Source: UBA2357 sp046295975 (GTDB lineage Bacteria; Pseudomonadota; Gammaproteobacteria; Burkholderiales; Rhodocyclaceae). Taken from it: 64,000 nt of DNA. The translations under genes were made by a program, and so were the position numbers. Numbering within the stretch: the first letter of the stretch is position 1; every line of letters begins with the position of its first letter. The notes beneath the pieces were generated by a model that searched no databases, was not told the DNA's origin, and was given only the letters and a program-made list of their open reading frames with translations. Below are positions 8,855 to 16,943 of the stretch, in pieces. The stretch is taken from contig JBKBMG010000012.1 in assembly GCA_046295975.1 (NCBI GenBank), positions 1 to 64,000 of the forward strand, given 5' to 3'.

Positions 8855-9443
8855 GTCCATCGCCCACTCAGCGGCCATCGCTCCGCGCGCCACCGCTTCA
8901 CCGGCGCATGTCCGGCGCGGCGTACGTCGAAAGCTGCTGGCCGTGTACTTGGCCGCGTCCATGGCCGGGTTGCTGCTCGGCTGCGAGTCCGGGCCGCGCA
9001 TGGTGCCGCCGCCAGCGGTCGACTTCGATCAAGCCGATGTGTGCGAACTCACCGGGCTACGCCCCTATGACCACCCCGGCCCCAAGGGCCAGATCCACTT
9101 CCGGGATCGCGACCGCCCGGTGTTCTACTGCGACACCGTCGAGATGATGCACGTCTTTCTTGCCGAACCCGATCCACGCCGCATTCTCGCGATCTACACC
9201 CAGGACGCCGGCCGTACCGACTGGTTCGAACCCCGTGGTGGCTGGATGGACGCGCGCAGCGCCGTGTTCGTCGCCGGTTCCAGCCGCATCGGCCCGCTAG
9301 GCAGCACCCTTGCGTCGTTTTCCAGTGCGCTCGAAGCCGATGCCTTCATCGCCGAATTCGGCGGCGAGCAATTGCGATTTTCCGACATTACCCCGGACCG
9401 CGTCGCCCTGGACGGCGGCGCGCTTCACGACACGAGCATGTAG
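8844..9443 (+). CDS. NosL-family lipoprotein, copy 2
   Basis: A second NosL-like lipoprotein of 199 residues, overlapping the first by 11 nt. The ATG at 8844 gives a basic N-terminus, a hydrophobic segment and lipobox LLLGC near residue 46. The core (DHPGPKGQIHF, QDAGRTDWFEP, WMDARSAVFVAGSS, LGSTLASF) clearly belongs to the NosL family. Where canonical NosL has CxxCGM this protein has CELTGL, keeping one Cys and losing the second Cys and Met. The second site is kept as FYCDTVEMMH. A longer open frame exists upstream, but it runs through nosL. Confidence 0.85.
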   Translation: MPTESIAHSAAIAPRATASPAHVRRGVRRKLLAVYLAASMAGLLLGCESGPRMVPPPAVDFDQADVCELTGLRPYDHPGPKGQIHFRDRDRPVFYCDTVEMMHVFLAEPDPRRILAIYTQDAGRTDWFEPRGGWMDARSAVFVAGSSRIGPLGSTLASFSSALEADAFIAEFGGEQLRFSDITPDRVALDGGALHDTSM

Positions 9444-9446
9444 ACC

Positions 9447-10133
9447 ATGAGTACGCCCTTGACCCCACCCTTCCACAGCCCTTCGAGCGCCCTTTATCCG
9501 GGCCTGACCCATGAACAGGCGACCGAGCTCGACGCACTGTCACACCTGATGTACGACATGCGCGAAGCTCGCAAACTGCTCCTGCAGGCGCACCACGCGT
9601 CGGACGAAGCCGCCTTGCTGGAAGCCATCCACACCGGGCGCGTGGCCGAGCACCCGGGCTACGAGTCCTACCTTTCCGCGCGCATCCTCGGCGACGGCGC
9701 GGAAACCGTGCGTCGCGAGGTCACCGCACGCATTGCCAGCCAGGGCAAACCGCCGGCCGAGGGCGAAACCACCTTGCACCTGCAACTGGCCGGGTTCATC
9801 CAGTCCACCCGCGGCGAACTGCTTGCCCATCCCCCCCAGCTTGCACAGGACGCACTCATCCTCACCCTGGCCAACGGCACGCTACTCACCGTCCGCTTTG
9901 CCACGCCGGATGCCTATTCGCTTCGCTGGGAACACACCGGCGAGCACTACGGCATCGACACCGCGGCCGTGCACGACGGATTCGCCACCCACCCCAACCA
10001 CTTGCATGACCCCCACGGGCGCGTGCATCCGGACCCCGTCACCGATCTCGCACACGCCCCGCAGCGCAACCTCGCCGCGCTGGTCGACGCGCTGATCCGC
10101 AGCCCCAGCCTGGGGCATTCGCCCACACCATGA
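9447..10133 (+). CDS. His-rich protein of the nos cluster, unrecognised
   Basis: A 228-residue protein with no signal peptide or cysteine motif, starting 3 nt after the second nosL-like stop and ending in a 4-nt overlap with the third. The N-terminal half is predicted helical. The C-terminal half is beta-rich and then His-rich (HDGFATHPNHLHDPHGRVH near residues 173-191), followed by a helix. The strand / Arg-Trp / His-rich / helix layout loosely recalls DUF6516 (TumE-like) proteins, but I cannot confirm it. Being boxed between NosL-like genes suggests a metal-related role. That is inference. Confidence 0.75.
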   Translation: MSTPLTPPFHSPSSALYPGLTHEQATELDALSHLMYDMREARKLLLQAHHASDEAALLEAIHTGRVAEHPGYESYLSARILGDGAETVRREVTARIASQGKPPAEGETTLHLQLAGFIQSTRGELLAHPPQLAQDALILTLANGTLLTVRFATPDAYSLRWEHTGEHYGIDTAAVHDGFATHPNHLHDPHGRVHPDPVTDLAHAPQRNLAALVDALIRSPSLGHSPTP

Positions 10134-10759
10134 CCATCGCCATGCGCCCGTCCGGCCCCGCCCCCCGTCACCTCGTCGCGGCCGGCTGCGTGCTGGTCGC
10201 GCTCAGTGGCGCAATCATGTGGTGGCTGCCGGCCGGCACTTCGGACAACGGGGCGGATTACGATCCGCTCGCCGAAGTCTGCATCGTCGCCCCGGCGTTG
10301 CCCTACGACCCTTCCTCCGGGCTCGCGCTGGATGCCCCCCGTGCGCTGCCGGACGATGCCCGCTGCCCGGTATGCGGCATGTTCCCGGCGCGTTACCCCG
10401 CCTGGGCGGCGCAAGTCATCTTCCGCGACGGCGCCACCCACTTCTTCGACTCCCCGGTCAACCTGATGGTCTTCCTGCGCGACCCCAGTCGCTTCAGCAA
10501 CTACACCGCCGAGGACGTGCTCGCCGCCTACGTCAACGACGTACCGAGCCGCAGCTGGACACCGGCAGCCAAGGCCTTCTTCGTGCACGGTTCGAACGCC
10601 CTGGGGCCGATGCGCGAAGGCAACCTGCCCGCCTTCACCGGACGTGACGCCGCCGAGCGATTCGCCAGCGAACGCGGCGGCGTCGTGCTGACGCTCCCCG
10701 ACATTGGCCCCGACATCCTCAACACCCTGGTCACCAGCGTGCATCACCAGCACCACTGA
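10130..10759 (+). CDS. NosL-like protein, copy 3, with CPVCGM motif
   Basis: A 209-residue protein starting in a 4-nt ATGA overlap with the previous gene. An N-terminal hydrophobic segment (about residues 14-35) looks like a membrane anchor, because the Cys in it is followed by more hydrophobic residues rather than forming a clear lipobox. The NosL core is present: CPVCGM near residue 80, VNLMVFL, and FFVHGSNALGPM. Unlike the other two copies it keeps the CxxCGM pair but has Phe in place of the second-site Cys (FFDSPVN). It ends with an HHQHH tail that may bind metal. This is the last gene of the nos operon. Confidence 0.85.
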   Translation: MTIAMRPSGPAPRHLVAAGCVLVALSGAIMWWLPAGTSDNGADYDPLAEVCIVAPALPYDPSSGLALDAPRALPDDARCPVCGMFPARYPAWAAQVIFRDGATHFFDSPVNLMVFLRDPSRFSNYTAEDVLAAYVNDVPSRSWTPAAKAFFVHGSNALGPMREGNLPAFTGRDAAERFASERGGVVLTLPDIGPDILNTLVTSVHHQHH

Positions 10760-10874
10760 CCCGCTACCCGCAGCCGCGACCGCCGACACCCGGGCCACGC
10801 AAGCATCCGCCGGACCCTGCGCCAGCCCGCGCAGTGTGTGAAAATGGCGGCCGTCCGAACAGCCCCGCCGACCC

Positions 10875-11279
10875 ATGAAACGCAAACCGACACCGCCCGC
10901 CCACTGTGCATGCGGTTCCGGCACGCCGGTAGCACAGTGCTGCGCGCGCTTCATCACCGGCGCGGCCACGCCGCCCGACGCCGAAGCACTGATGCGCAGC
11001 CGCTACACCGCTTTTACCGAGACCCGGGAAGACTACCTGCTGGCCAGCTGGCACCCTGATACCCGCCCCGCCTCGCTCGACCTGGCAGCGGACGCGGGGC
11101 AGAAATGGCTGGGCCTGAGCGTGATCTCGCACACCCCCATCGACGAACACCACGCCGAAGTGGAATTCGTCGCCCGCTACAAGATCGGCGGACGCGCCTG
11201 CCGCCTGCACGAACGCAGCCGTTTCGAACGCCTGGACGGACGGTGGTACTACCGTGACGGCGAGATGTTCGACACCTGA
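10875..11279 (+). CDS. YchJ/UPF0225 family SEC-C protein
   Basis: A 134-residue YchJ-family protein: an N-terminal zinc-binding SEC-C-like motif (CACGSGTPVAQCC, residues 11-23), then the conserved MRSRYTAF and an NTF2-like alpha/beta fold ending in WYYRDG. Its function is not established. It is separated by 115 nt from the nos genes and is probably an independent unit. Confidence 0.9.
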   Translation: MKRKPTPPAHCACGSGTPVAQCCARFITGAATPPDAEALMRSRYTAFTETREDYLLASWHPDTRPASLDLAADAGQKWLGLSVISHTPIDEHHAEVEFVARYKIGGRACRLHERSRFERLDGRWYYRDGEMFDT

Positions 11280-11411
11280 CGACTTTGGAAAAATATGTGG
11301 TCTGTGCCGCGAGAACGAGGCGAACAAGCGGCAACAGCCGCATCGCATCGCGGAGTCGGTTCATTCACTCGTCGAGGCGGCGACGCCGGCGCCGGTCGCC
11401 CCGGAATTGCG

Positions 11412-11657
11412 CTATTTCGCATCCGCGTCCGTTTCCGTCCCGGAATCCGCAATCAACTCGATGCACACATCGCCGCAGCGCAGTTGCTGGCCGGGGCGCA
11501 GCTTGGCACGCCGCCGCGTCTCGACCTGACCGTCCACGCGCACCTGGCCTGCATCGACCAGCGCATGCGCCTCGCCACCCGAACCAACCACACCCGCGGC
11601 CTTCAACAAGCGATCCAGCGGAATGAACTCGCCGCGCACCGCGAAATCTGTCTTCAT
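11412..11657 (-). CDS. S4-domain RNA-binding protein (YbcJ-like)
   Basis: An 81-residue single S4 domain: FIPLDRLLKAAGVVGSGGEA, then VRVDGQVETRRRAKLRPG, the classical alpha-L RNA-binding fold. YbcJ-like proteins bind structured RNA and may act on ribosomes. It is transcribed away from the adenylyltransferase gene; their start codons lie 47 nt apart, so their promoters share this interval. Confidence 0.88.
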   Translation of the reverse strand: MKTDFAVRGEFIPLDRLLKAAGVVGSGGEAHALVDAGQVRVDGQVETRRRAKLRPGQQLRCGDVCIELIADSGTETDADAK

Positions 11658-11692
11658 CGTTTACTCCAATACGGATGGCACCACACAGTGCC

Positions 11693-11704
11693 TACAATCC
11701 TCGT
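11693..11704 (+). promoter_or_regulatory. -10-like element placed for leaderless transcription
   Basis: TACAAT at 11693-11698 ends 6 nt before the ATG at 11705, so transcription would begin at or beside the start codon. There is no Shine-Dalgarno sequence in this interval. No convincing -35 box is visible. Confidence 0.35.
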
Positions 11705-12631
11705 ATGCCTACGGTTGCCGATCACGCCCCCGCCACGCCGCATCTTGCCACCTTGAGTGGCGACGCGCTGCTCGCCCGCATAGATACGGTGATCGAGCGC
11801 GCGCGCCGCAGCGCCGCCCTCACCATCATCGAAACCGAGCAGACCACGCTGCGCGACGACGGCATCGACTTCCTGGTGCGCTGGGTGTCGACCCTGGCGC
11901 AAAAACAGGCGGTCAGGCACCTCTCGACGCTGGGTCGCAACCCCGCGTTCAACCCCTTCCTGCCGCCCGAACCGGCTCTCACCGTGGGGCGTGCCGGCCC
12001 GCGCCATCTGTGCGTGCTCAACAAATTTCCCGTGTTGCATCGCCATCTGCTGGTGGTCACCGAGACCTTCGAGGAGCAGACCGCCGCGCTCAACGCCGGT
12101 GATTTCGAGGCGCTCGCGCCTTTCGTCCACCTGCTTGGCGGGCTGGGCTTTTACAACGGCGGAGCGGAAGCGGGCGCCAGCCAGCGCCACAAACATCTGC
12201 AGTGCGTACCCGCCTCGCCACAAAGCGACAACCTGAAGCGGCTGACCTGCACGCTGGTCGGCGCCGACTGCCAAGCCGGGCGGCCCTGCACCCACGCGTC
12301 GCTACCGTTTCGCCACGCCTTTGTCCGACTCGATCATGCCGCGTCAACGGCGCGCAGTCCGGCGGAAACGGCCTTTTCGGCGTTCCGCCGGGCCTGCGCC
12401 GAAGTGGGGATCGACCCGGACGCCGACCCCATGCCGCCGTACAACATGCTGTTGACGCGCGACTGGCTGATGGTCGTGCCGCGCAGCCGCGAAGACTTCG
12501 AGGGCATGTCGGTGAACGCCCTCGGTTTCGCCGCCTCATTGTTCGTGCGCGACCGCGCCCAGATCGAGCGCCTGCAGGCGGTCGGCCCTCTGGCGGTGTT
12601 GCGTGGCGTGGCCTATCCGCGCATCGGCTGA
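11705..12631 (+). CDS. ATP adenylyltransferase / Ap4A phosphorylase family
   Basis: Homologue of ATP adenylyltransferases that split diadenosine tetraphosphate by phosphorolysis. About 308 residues with the HIT-like signature GASQRHKHLQ near residue 165 and the family segments NKFPVLHRHLLVVT and PYNMLLTRDWLMVVPR. An in-frame ATG at 11675 would add ten residues. I prefer 11705, from the -10-like element just upstream and the position of the conserved core, but the start is uncertain. Confidence 0.87.
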   Translation: MPTVADHAPATPHLATLSGDALLARIDTVIERARRSAALTIIETEQTTLRDDGIDFLVRWVSTLAQKQAVRHLSTLGRNPAFNPFLPPEPALTVGRAGPRHLCVLNKFPVLHRHLLVVTETFEEQTAALNAGDFEALAPFVHLLGGLGFYNGGAEAGASQRHKHLQCVPASPQSDNLKRLTCTLVGADCQAGRPCTHASLPFRHAFVRLDHAASTARSPAETAFSAFRRACAEVGIDPDADPMPPYNMLLTRDWLMVVPRSREDFEGMSVNALGFAASLFVRDRAQIERLQAVGPLAVLRGVAYPRIG

Positions 12632-12665
12632 CCGAGGATCCGGCGCCGGGCACTGCCAGCGCGGG

Positions 12666-13025
12666 TCACGCGGCGCGCGGCCAGTCCAGCGGCGTCAGCG
12701 GCGGCAGACCGATGGTCGCCCGTAGCTCGTCGCATTTCGGGTTGGGCATGCCGTCTTCGAAGTACACCGGAAATTCCCTGCAGGGCGACGGGCGGTTCTC
12801 ATAGATGGTGCAGAACACCTGCTCGCCAACCTGTCCGGCAAGGGCCGAGCAACGCCGCGGCACGTCGTTGCTGCCCTTCATGCAGCGCATATGGTGGTTG
12901 AGCTTCTCGGTCATGCCGGCGGGCACGTGGCCACCGGGCACATCGTCCGCCTCGGCCCAGTAGAACGAGATTCGGAAGTGCGTGCAGCAAATGCCGCACG
13001 TCATGCAGGGATTGGGGTCGCTCAT
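12666..13025 (-). CDS. YkgJ-family cysteine-cluster protein, copy 1
   Basis: A 119-residue protein with the Zn/Fe-chelating YkgJ pattern: CMTCGICC near residue 6, then RCSALAG, FCTIYENRPSPCREFP and a late Cys. The start at 13025 puts the cysteine cluster close to the N-terminus as usual; the longer frame to 13088 adds an unconserved extension. Function unknown. A paralogue lies 248 bp upstream on the same strand. Confidence 0.87.
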   Translation of the reverse strand: MSDPNPCMTCGICCTHFRISFYWAEADDVPGGHVPAGMTEKLNHHMRCMKGSNDVPRRCSALAGQVGEQVFCTIYENRPSPCREFPVYFEDGMPNPKCDELRATIGLPPLTPLDWPRAA

Positions 13026-13273
13026 GTCCGCGCAGTGCAGGGAGTCCGTCCCGGCCGGATGACCGGAACGCCACGGCGACGGAAGCAAAGGCGTCAGGAA
13101 GGGACTCGTCGATCGCGGCGCGCGGATTTTAGCGATTCGCCAGCCCGCCGCAACAACTATATTTTTTACATTAAAATCAATTGTTTATAAACACAAGCGC
13201 ATTTCATGTAAATAATTTTGAGCAAATGCGTTTCCCAGCTCTTCTCCCTGCCTGCGCAGGCCCAAAACACGCT
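13026..13273. other. Intergenic region with an AT-rich core
   Basis: 248 bp between the two ykgJ-like genes. The stretch 13155-13215 is strikingly AT-rich (TATATTTTTTACATTAAAAT and nearby TTTATAAA) against a GC-rich background. No ORF is convincing. It probably holds the promoter of the left-hand gene, but I cannot assign boxes. Confidence 0.5.
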
Positions 13274-13609
13274 TCAGAGCGCCGGCAAGCCATGCCGCCG
13301 CCGCGCACGGGCACAGGCGTCATCTCCCATGCCCAGCGCCGCATAGGGCGCAAAGTCACGGCACGGTGAGGGCCTCCGGGCGTAGATCGAACAGCCCGCG
13401 GCCTTGCCGATCTCACCGCTCAAGGCGATGCAGCGTGGCTCGGTGGCATCGGTACCGCGCATCCGCCACAGTGAAGCGGTGACCGGCACGCACAAGGTAT
13501 CCGGCACCCCGCCTGCCATCTGGCTGGCCAGTTCCGAGCGGTGGAAATCCACCCGGAACGCCGCACAGCAAGCACCACAGCGGGTGCATGGACTGTCATC
13601 GTGGGACAT
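13274..13609 (-). CDS. YkgJ-family cysteine-cluster protein, copy 2
   Basis: A 111-residue relative of the neighbouring protein with the same cysteine order: CTRCGACCAAFRVDF at the N-terminus, RCIALSGE, CSIYARRPSPCRDF. The start at 13609 is chosen by alignment with copy 1; the frame extends to 13633. The C-terminus is shorter and Arg-rich. It lies 39 nt after the UPF0149 gene on the same strand and may be cotranscribed with it. Confidence 0.85.
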   Translation of the reverse strand: MSHDDSPCTRCGACCAAFRVDFHRSELASQMAGGVPDTLCVPVTASLWRMRGTDATEPRCIALSGEIGKAAGCSIYARRPSPCRDFAPYAALGMGDDACARARRRHGLPAL

Positions 13610-13648
13610 GATCTCGTAAGTACCGTGCTGCAACGCTCGCCAAACCGC

Positions 13649-14396
<748 letters not shown>

Positions 14397-14404
<8 letters not shown>

Positions 14405-15125
14405 TGCGGTCTCCGGGGGTCGGGGCATCGGGGCGATCGGCGGCGAACATGCCGCCGGCGTCGAAGTCATGGACGATACGGTACAGCAACTGTCCGGAAT
14501 CGCGGTACTTTCGTTCGAATGGCGTCAGCGGCACCTCGGCCTGGTACTCGCTCCACGCCACCGCTTGGCCGCACAACTGGCCCAGCGCAAGCGCGAATTC
14601 CTGAACATACACCCGCCAGTTGCTGCGGCACTCAAGCACCCCGCCCAGGCGTGGAATGAACGGGAAGACCGGGTGCGCATGCCAGCGCCGCGCCAGGTGG
14701 CCGATCTTGGGCCAGGGGTTGGGGTAGAGCACGTAATGGCGCGCAAGTCGGATGTCCGCCTCGGCAAGCAGCCGCCAGAAGTCGACCAGATCCGCCCTCA
14801 GCAGGCACATGTTGGTGGGCAGCAATGCTTCGGGATAGGGCTTGCGGCGACTCAGCCGCTCCTCGGACTGGTCCACCCCCACCACCCAGTGGTCCGGGTA
14901 GGCGCGCGCCAGCGCAATGGTGCTGTGGCCGACACCGCAGCCGGCGTCGAGTATCAGCGGTCGGGTGCCGTCCCACACTTGGCGCAGGTGCTCGAACGCG
15001 TCGAGGTTGTAGCGGGCGTAGGGCTTGCGAAACGCTTCGTCGACATGGCGCGCGACGCGCCGTGCAAGCTGCTCGTGCGGCCCCTGCTGGGCGCTGGAGG
15101 GAATGCGGGAATTGGCGTAGCTCAT
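14397..15125 (-). CDS. trmB: TrmB-family tRNA (guanine-N7) methyltransferase
   Basis: SAM-dependent methyltransferase, 242 residues from the ATG at 15125. It shows the SAM motif LDAGCGVGHST near residue 57, the acidic motif GVDQSEERL, and YPNPWPK in place of the usual FPDPWPK of tRNA m7G46 methyltransferases. The variant motif and altered C-terminus place it in a divergent branch, so substrate identity is probable rather than certain. It lies 16 nt after dusC and overlaps the UPF0149 gene. Confidence 0.8.
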
Positions 15126-15141
15126 CGGTATGGTCGTTGAT

Positions 15142-16164
15142 TCACGCGGCCCGTGCGAACTCAGGGTGCGCAAGCGCGTTCCCGGTCACCTGCTGTGGAA
15201 CGCCGTGGCGCCGCAACAACGGGGCGATCTCCAGCGGCAGCCGGCACGCGCGGATATCGGCGAGCAGGCGCCCGGCCTGTGGATGGCGCTGGGCGAGCAG
15301 GCCCAGCCACTGCTTGAGCCGGCCCGGCGCATGGCGTGGCTCCACCTTGCGCTGCACGCGCGCCCAGAAGTCGCTCAGTGCTGGCAATAGTCGCGACCAG
15401 TCATCACCATCGCCGCCGTCTGCCGACCCGGCCGTACCCAGAGTTGCCGCACGCCGGATGCGCCCCGCCAGGAACGGGTCAGCCACCGCGCCACGCCCCA
15501 GCATCACGTCGGCCACGCCGCTCTCGCTGCGACAGCGCAGCCAATCCGCCACACTCCAGACCTCGCCGTTGGCCACCACGGGAATGCGCACTGACTCGGC
15601 GACACGGGCCACCCAACTCCAGTGGGCGGGCGGCCGATAGCCTTCCAGCTTGGTGCGTGCGTGCACCACCAGGAGTTCCACGCCACCGTCCGCAAGCGCC
15701 TGCGCGCATTCGACGGCGCGCGTCTTGTCAGCCACGCCCAGGCGCATTTTGGCGCTGTATGGCGTACCCGGAGGAACGGCCGTGCGCACGCAAGCCGCAA
15801 TCCGGTGCAGCAGTTCGGGCTCATCCAGCAGCACCGCCCCTCCCCGGTGACGATTGACGGTTGGCGCAGGGCAACCAAAGTTGAGGTCGATGCCAGCCGG
15901 CGCCAAGGCCGCCAGCCGGGCGGCATTGTCCTGCAGGCAGACCGGGTCGGACCCGAGCAACTGTACCCGCAGCGGCGTACCCGCGCGCGTACGCGAACCA
16001 TGGTCGAGCTCGGGGCACAGGCGTCGGTAGAATCGGGGCGGCAACAGCGTGTCCGAGACCCGCGCGAATTCACTCACCGCCCAGTCGTAGTCATCCAGGC
16101 CGGTCAGTACCTCGCGCAGGACATCATCGAGCAGGCCCTGCATGGGGGCGAGAATCAGTCGCAC
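15142..16164 (-). CDS. dusC: tRNA-dihydrouridine synthase (DusC-type)
   Basis: FMN enzyme reducing a tRNA uridine to dihydrouridine. About 340 residues from a GTG at 16164, which gives the family's normal N-terminus (VRLILAPMQGLLDDV); the open frame to 16455 is too long. Catalytic Cys in NFGCPAPTVN, substrate and FMN motifs KMRLG, VVHARTK, VVANGEVWS and MLGRGAVADP. A Gly/Asp-rich insert (GSADGGDGDDW) precedes the C-terminal helical domain. It heads the dusC-trmB-UPF0149 unit. Confidence 0.9.
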   Translation of the reverse strand: MRLILAPMQGLLDDVLREVLTGLDDYDWAVSEFARVSDTLLPPRFYRRLCPELDHGSRTRAGTPLRVQLLGSDPVCLQDNAARLAALAPAGIDLNFGCPAPTVNRHRGGAVLLDEPELLHRIAACVRTAVPPGTPYSAKMRLGVADKTRAVECAQALADGGVELLVVHARTKLEGYRPPAHWSWVARVAESVRIPVVANGEVWSVADWLRCRSESGVADVMLGRGAVADPFLAGRIRRAATLGTAGSADGGDGDDWSRLLPALSDFWARVQRKVEPRHAPGRLKQWLGLLAQRHPQAGRLLADIRACRLPLEIAPLLRRHGVPQQVTGNALAHPEFARAA

Positions 16165-16268
16165 GATCGGTCCGCAAAGCCCGCAATTGTAATTCAATAC
16201 CTGCCGCTCGATCAGCACACGAGCACTGCAGCCCAAGTCGGCAGAACAAACCGGCAGACCAAGGTCAC

Positions 16269-16297
16269 TTGCCTTGACGGGCGATCTGGCAGATAAT
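16269..16297 (+). promoter_or_regulatory. Candidate sigma-70 promoter for rpmE
   Basis: TTGCCT at 16269-16274 and GATAAT at 16292-16297 are separated by the ideal 17 bp. They lie 70 nt before the rpmE start, in the divergent interval shared with dusC. Confidence 0.45.
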
Positions 16298-16366
16298 TCC
16301 GCGCTTGACTTTATTCCATCCACAGGGCGGCCACATTCACCGCCCGCTCGTACCAAGGACACTTCA

Positions 16367-16585
16367 ATGAAAGCGGATATCCATCCCTCGTACAACGACG
16401 TGCAGGTGACCTGCTCCTGCGGCAACACCTTCACCACCCGCTCCACGATGGCCAAGTCGGCCTACCACGTGGAAGTCTGCTCCGAGTGCCATCCGTTCTA
16501 CACCGGCAAGCAGAAGATCGTCGACACCGCCGGCCGCGTCGAGCGCTTCCGCCAGAAATACGGCAACGTCCAGCGCCTGGGCTGA
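16367..16585 (+). CDS. rpmE: 50S ribosomal protein L31 (zinc-binding form)
   Basis: A 72-residue L31 of the C+ type: CSC near residues 16-18 and CSEC near 37-40 form the zinc site, and HPFYTGKQK is the family signature. The start at 16367 has AAGGA at 16355-16359. It is single-gene and followed by a strong terminator. Confidence 0.96.
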   Translation: MKADIHPSYNDVQVTCSCGNTFTTRSTMAKSAYHVEVCSECHPFYTGKQKIVDTAGRVERFRQKYGNVQRLG

Positions 16586-16705
16586 TTGCCCGGCGGCCGC
16601 CACGACGTGTGGCGGCACGGGACCGGCGTACCCTCGGGGCGTGGGTGTCCAGGCACCCCGCTTCGCAGGCTCCGGTTTCCTGCGTCTCCATCTCGCAGTT
16701 TCCTG

Positions 16706-16732
16706 AAGGCAGCTCCGGCTGCCTTTTGTTTT
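16706..16732 (+). terminator. Rho-independent terminator after rpmE
   Basis: A perfect 8-bp stem (AAGGCAGC and GCTGCCTT) with a TCCG tetraloop, followed by TTGTTTTG. The stable UNCG-like loop and T-rich tail make this a strong call. Confidence 0.85.
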
Positions 16733-16758
16733 GTCGGCGCGTTTGTTTTGTCGGCGCG
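16725..16758 (+). repeat. Tandem duplication of a 17-bp unit
   Basis: TTTGTTTTGTCGGCGCG occurs twice without mismatch (16725-16741 and 16742-16758) and begins in the T-tail of the rpmE terminator. It duplicates the terminator's T-tract but not its stem. Confidence 0.9.
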
Positions 16759-16856
16759 TTTCTACTGACGGCGAACGATTCACACCCGGTGCAGCGCATT
16801 CGCTGCGACAGGTGAAAATAATCATGGCGTCGCCACCGGGAGCGTGATGCGCTCGG

Positions 16857-16868
16857 TAAAATCGCGCC
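16857..16868 (+). promoter_or_regulatory. -10-like element 6 nt before a small leader ORF
   Basis: TAAAAT at 16857-16862 ends 6 nt before the ATG at 16869, the same spacing seen upstream of the adenylyltransferase gene and pyrD. It could produce a leaderless mRNA. No -35 element is clear. Confidence 0.3.
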
Positions 16869-16943
16869 ATGTCGATTCTCGTTTCCATTCGCCCTCAACC
16901 CCGTCACCGGCCTGGTCCATCGCCGCGCCGTCCGCCTGCATGA
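16869..16943 (+). CDS. Possible 24-residue leader ORF coupled to the glycosyltransferase
   Basis: The ORF MSILVSIRPQPRHRPGPSPR... has 24 codons, and its TGA overlaps the ATG of the glycosyltransferase gene (ATGA at 16940-16943). It is Arg/Pro-rich with no known homologue that I recognise. Placement between a -10-like box and a coupled start is what one expects of a leader peptide or coupling ORF, but chance is not excluded. Confidence 0.25.
   Translation: MSILVSIRPQPRHRPGPSPRRPPA

Larger units (their letters stand above)
16586..16939. other. 354-bp intergenic region between rpmE and the glycosyltransferase
   Basis: It contains the rpmE terminator, a 17-bp tandem duplication just behind it, and, at the right end, a -10-like TAAAAT with a 24-codon ORF that overlaps the next start codon. 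The rest shows no coding signal. Confidence 0.7.

Noticed and set aside
13167..13180. FNR-like box TTGATTTTAATGTA on the minus strand
   Set aside because: It scores 8/10, but the second half is poor, the region is AT-rich, and no -10 element sits at the class II distance for the nearest gene.
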